Source of the DNA: Heliocybe sulcata
Lineage: Eukaryota; Basidiomycota; Agaricomycetes; Gloeophyllales; Gloeophyllaceae
DNA length: 64,000 nucleotides
NCBI GenBank assembly: GCA_004369045.1
Contig: ML213503.1
Location: 1,067,343-1,131,342 of the forward strand
Reading direction: 5' to 3'
Part shown: piece by piece, positions 60,903 through 64,000 of the stretch
Numbering within the stretch: position 1 is the first letter of the stretch
How the letters are laid out: each line of letters begins with the position of its first letter
Position numbers and translations under genes: made by a program
Notes under the pieces: model-generated
What the model was told of the DNA's origin: nothing
Databases searched by the model: none
What the model saw: only the letters and a program-made list of their open reading frames with translations

Positions 60903-61701
60903 TTATTCCCGGTACATCCATTCGAAAATCTCTAAACTCCATTTTGGACCACCGGCCCTGCCAGGCGCTGTCAGCTCCTGGTGATCCTCCAACACACCCT
61001 TGAACTCGAAATCGAGCTTCTCGAACACGCGTCTACTGCCGACATTGCCCTTCCTGACGCTCACCAGGATCTTGCGGCATCCCATTCTGGGCACAGCCCA
61101 CTCATGGACGAGAGTCTGGATGGCTGCAGTCATGATACCACGGCCGTGGTGGCTTGGGGCAAGCCAGTCTGACATCACATAAGCACATTTATCTCCACTC
61201 GTCTTAAGGATCCTAAAGATGCGACATACCGCCTATCATGTATAGGATCTCGGGATCGCCGTTTGGTCTGGCCGCATTTTCAGCACGGAGCCGAGCCTTT
61301 TCGACCGGGTCGACAATCTGGACGAATGAAGACCGCGCTATAGAAACATCGCCTATGAATATGTCGGTCCCGTCTTCTTTGACTTCTCTAAGAGTCATGA
61401 CCGGGCAGCCGTCGACCACCTTGGGCTGATCATGAGAGGGTCCCTGCAACTGTTGCAAAAGTTCATCCGAACGGGCAGTGACGAGCTTTGTCCACTCCTG
61501 AGCGTGCTCCCGGGTATATGGATGAGGTATGCCAGAGAGATAGTCGTATACTCGGGCGTCGTTCAGGATCTCGACTCTAGCATCCGCGTCCACAGGCCTG
61601 ATGGGCGTTATAAGGATGCTCTGGTGAGGATGGGGAAGACGCAGGTATGGTTCCCCGGTTTCTGGATTCAGCTGCAGTGGATGCAAAGGTGACAGGGACA
61701 T
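60903..61701 (-). CDS. GNAT-family N-acetyltransferase (RimJ/RimL type)
   Basis: Acetyl-CoA-dependent N-acetyltransferase; acceptor unknown. Two exons (61230-61701, 60903-61168) give 245 residues. ILITPIRPVDADARVEILND is the first strand and helix. IFIGDVSI and LYMIG form the central sheet. HHGRGIMTAAIQTL is the Q/RxxGxG/A-type acetyl-CoA loop, here HHGRGIM. NVGSRRVFEKLDFEFKGV is the motif-B helix usual in this subfamily. An insertion of about 40 residues lies between the second and third strands. Convergent with sphingomyelinase B, divergent from EF-2. Confidence 0.88.
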
Positions 61702-62259
61702 GACAGGGAGTATAGAATAGCATCAACATGTGCGATTAATTCCTGTATATGAGGCATAAGGCTTGTTCCCGAGTGACTCTGCGTGACTTGACGCCCTGAT
61801 GAGTTCCACACCAGCGGCGACGGCTCCCCACTAACTTCCATCTCACTCATCCGTTAACGCGATTCAAACATCGGTGCGAACTCGAGTCCTGGATTATCAT
61901 TTAGTGTGTACCGGGCACGTAGATATTTGGGCGAGTACTCTCCGATATTTTGGAACAGTACTAGAGTTATATGATGTCCCTGGTCGTCAGCGAAAGTAGT
62001 TCCCGACATGACAAGCCCTGTAGTACTGACTCACTTTCGGGACCTTCAGGTTACTATTAGAGCCACTGAGATGTGGCGTGGGATTCGGTCTGGTGTAATC
62101 GATAAGAGGTATGTAAGCAGTCGGCAGCGACGAAAACTTCCGTAACAAGCCTCGCGGCACCGCTGTCCCCTTTCCTCCCATCTCTTAAGAGCGACATCCT
62201 CGACCGTCGCTCTCAGTATCACTTTACTTGTATTTCTTACCCTGTAAAAGCTAGACAAG
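61702..62259. promoter_or_regulatory. divergent promoter region, GNAT (-) and EF-2 (+)
   Basis: 558 bases without a gene. A pyrimidine-rich stretch lies just upstream of the EF-2 start. Confidence 0.4.
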
Positions 62260-64000
62260 ATGGTGTAAGTCTTTGGATCGACTTTCACAGATTCTATGCA
62301 TCTCACTATTGTATTTCTCTTTTTTTTTTGCGATGCAGCAACTTCACCGTAGGTGAGTATCGGGACAGGTGGACTTCATGCTTGGGATGGAGGTTGACGG
62401 TTGCGATGTGCAGATCAGATTCGGGCCCTTATGGACAAGCCCACCAACATCCGTAACATGAGTGTTATCGCTCATGGTGAGTTAATCTGTACTGTCTCGG
62501 AATATCCTCATTAAACGTTGTACAGTGGATCATGGAAAGTCCACCCTTACGGACTCGCTTGTCTCTAAGGCCGGTATTATTGCCGCAAAAAATGCTGGGG
62601 ACGTGCGATTTACAGATACAAGAGATGATGAAAAAGAGCGCGGTATCACGATCAAGTCGACGGCTATCTCGATGTACTTCGAGGTTGGCAAGGAAGATCT
62701 CGATGCAATCAAGCAAAAGACTGACGGTGCGGTATCTGCATGCAGCCTTTGTTAAGGCCGAGGACTGACGTCGGATGCAGGCCACGAGTTCTTGATCAAC
62801 CTGATTGATTCTCCTGGACACGTCGACTTCTCCTCGGAAGTCACGGCTGCTCTCCGTGTCACCGACGGTGCTCTCGTTGTCGTCGACACCATCGAAGGTG
62901 TCTGTGTCCAGACCGAGACCGTCCTCCGGCAAGCCCTGACGGAGCGTATCAAGCCCGTCCTGGTTATCAACAAGGTCGACCGTGCTCTCCTTGAGCTGCA
63001 GGTGGGTAAGGAAGAGCTGTACCAGAACTTCCGCCGCGTCATCGAGAACGTCAATGTCATCATCTCGACGTACAACGACGCTGCCCTCGGTGATGTCCAG
63101 GTCTACGCTGAGCAGGGTACCGTTGCCTTCGGCTCAGGTTTGCACGGGTGGGGTTTCACTCTCCGTCAATTCGCCAACCGATATGCGAAGAAGTTCGGTG
63201 TGGACAAGGAGAAGATGATGAACAAACTCTGGGGCGACAACTTCTTTAACCCTGCTACCCGCAAGTGGACTACCAAGTCTGCTGACAATGACGGCAAGCA
63301 GCTAGAACGTGCCTTCACCATGTTCGTCCTCGACCCTATCTACAAGATCTTCGATGCCGTCATGAATTTCAAGAAGGACGCCATAGGCCCCATGTTGGAG
63401 AAGCTCGACATCAAGCTCGCTGCCGATGAGCGTGAGTTGGAGGGCAAGCAGCTCTTGAAGGTCGTCATGCGCAAGTTCTTGCCTGCTGGTGACTCCATGT
63501 TGGAGATGATAGTCATCAACCTTCCCTCGCCCGCCACCGCTCAGCGCTATCGTGTCGAGACTCTGTACGAGGGTCCTATGGACGACGAGTCTGCCATCGG
63601 TATCAGGGACTGTGACCCGAAGGGTCCCCTTGTCCTGTACGTCTCCAAGATGGTCCCCACCTCCGATAAAGGTCGATTCTACGCTTTCGGTCGTGTCTTC
63701 TCTGGTACCGTCCGCTCTGGTCCCAAGATCCGTATTCAGGGCCCCAACTACATTCCTGGTAAGAAGGACGACCTGTTCGTCAAGTCCGTTCAGCGGACTG
63801 TTCTGATGATGGGCCGTTACATCGAACCCATCGAGGACTGCCCTGCCGGTAACATCGTCGGTCTCGTTGGTGTTGACCAGTTCTTGCTCAAGAGCGGTAC
63901 CCTTACGACGTCGGAGACTGCGCATAACATGAAGGTCATGAAGTTCTCCGTGTCTCCTGTCGTGCAGGTCGCTGTTGAGGTCAAGAACGCTTCGGACTTG
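62260..64000 (+). CDS. EFT2: Translation elongation factor 2, 5' part (runs off the window)
   Basis: EF-2 is the GTPase that moves tRNA and mRNA on the 80S ribosome. Exons: 62260-62264, 62339-62352, 62414-62476, 62526-62726 and 62781 to beyond the window edge. The first coding exon is 5 nt (ATG GT) and the second 14 nt. GTP-binding motifs are complete: VDHGKST (G1), the switch region [14 protein letters not shown] (G2), DSPGHVDF (G3) and NKVD (G4). Later text ([27 protein letters not shown]) matches EF-2. The diphthamide site lies beyond 64000. Strong codon preference (C-ending) in the long exon fits very high expression. Confidence 0.97.

Noticed and set aside
1-64000. CRISPR arrays, rRNA genes, LTR or other complete mobile elements
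   Set aside because: None seen; no spaced identical repeats or transposase/polymerase motifs were found in readable sequence, though the gap could hide one.

Overview
The window reads as nuclear DNA of a basidiomycete fungus, most likely an Agaricomycete. Genes are close together and cut by many 45-80 nt introns. They belong to families typical of mushroom-forming fungi: DUF6533 and DUF6534 membrane proteins, HGD-type TKL-like kinases, a GfMEP-like M35 protease, and F-box proteins of the SLSRTSK type. All exon joins were read by eye from splice signals and checked for phase. A 915-base assembly gap lies at 6541-7455.

Layout. 78-5458: a DUF6533 membrane protein (-) and VTA1 (+). 6140-15240: two tandem copies of a segment, each holding one kinase gene. 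15608-25380: a stress-type SDR (+), an F-box protein (-), an alpha-arrestin (-) and a secreted M35 metalloprotease (+). 25651-36498: an acid sphingomyelinase-like phosphodiesterase (-) and a large CSC1/OSCA-type channel (-). 37199-48555: a small lipid-anchored protein (-), SLY1 (+), a mitochondrial GHITM/BI-1 protein (-), TBL1/SIF2 (-) and a DCAF11-like WD protein (+). 48830-64000: a beta-trefoil-like protein (+), a DUF6534 membrane protein (-), an agmatinase with signal peptide (+), PalI/RIM9 (-), a second sphingomyelinase (+), a GNAT acetyltransferase (-) and the 5' part of translation elongation factor 2 (+).

The most striking content is the kinase pair at 8252-10860 and 12346-14847. Once introns are removed, each protein has a kinase domain with its key catalytic residues, followed by two C-terminal double-stranded-RNA-binding domains. 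This is the domain content of vertebrate PKR in the opposite order, on a TKL-like rather than an eIF2-alpha-kinase catalytic domain. A dsRNA-sensing, possibly antiviral, kinase is the natural hypothesis. I know of no description of it.

Other points: two sphingomyelinase paralogs in inverted orientation 29 kb apart share conserved 7-nt and 10-nt microexons. GC-AG introns occur in three genes; in two of them the paralog has GT at the same position. Several genes (VTA1, an arrestin, PalI) have products acting in endosomal or pH signalling, but they are dispersed and need not be a functional cluster.
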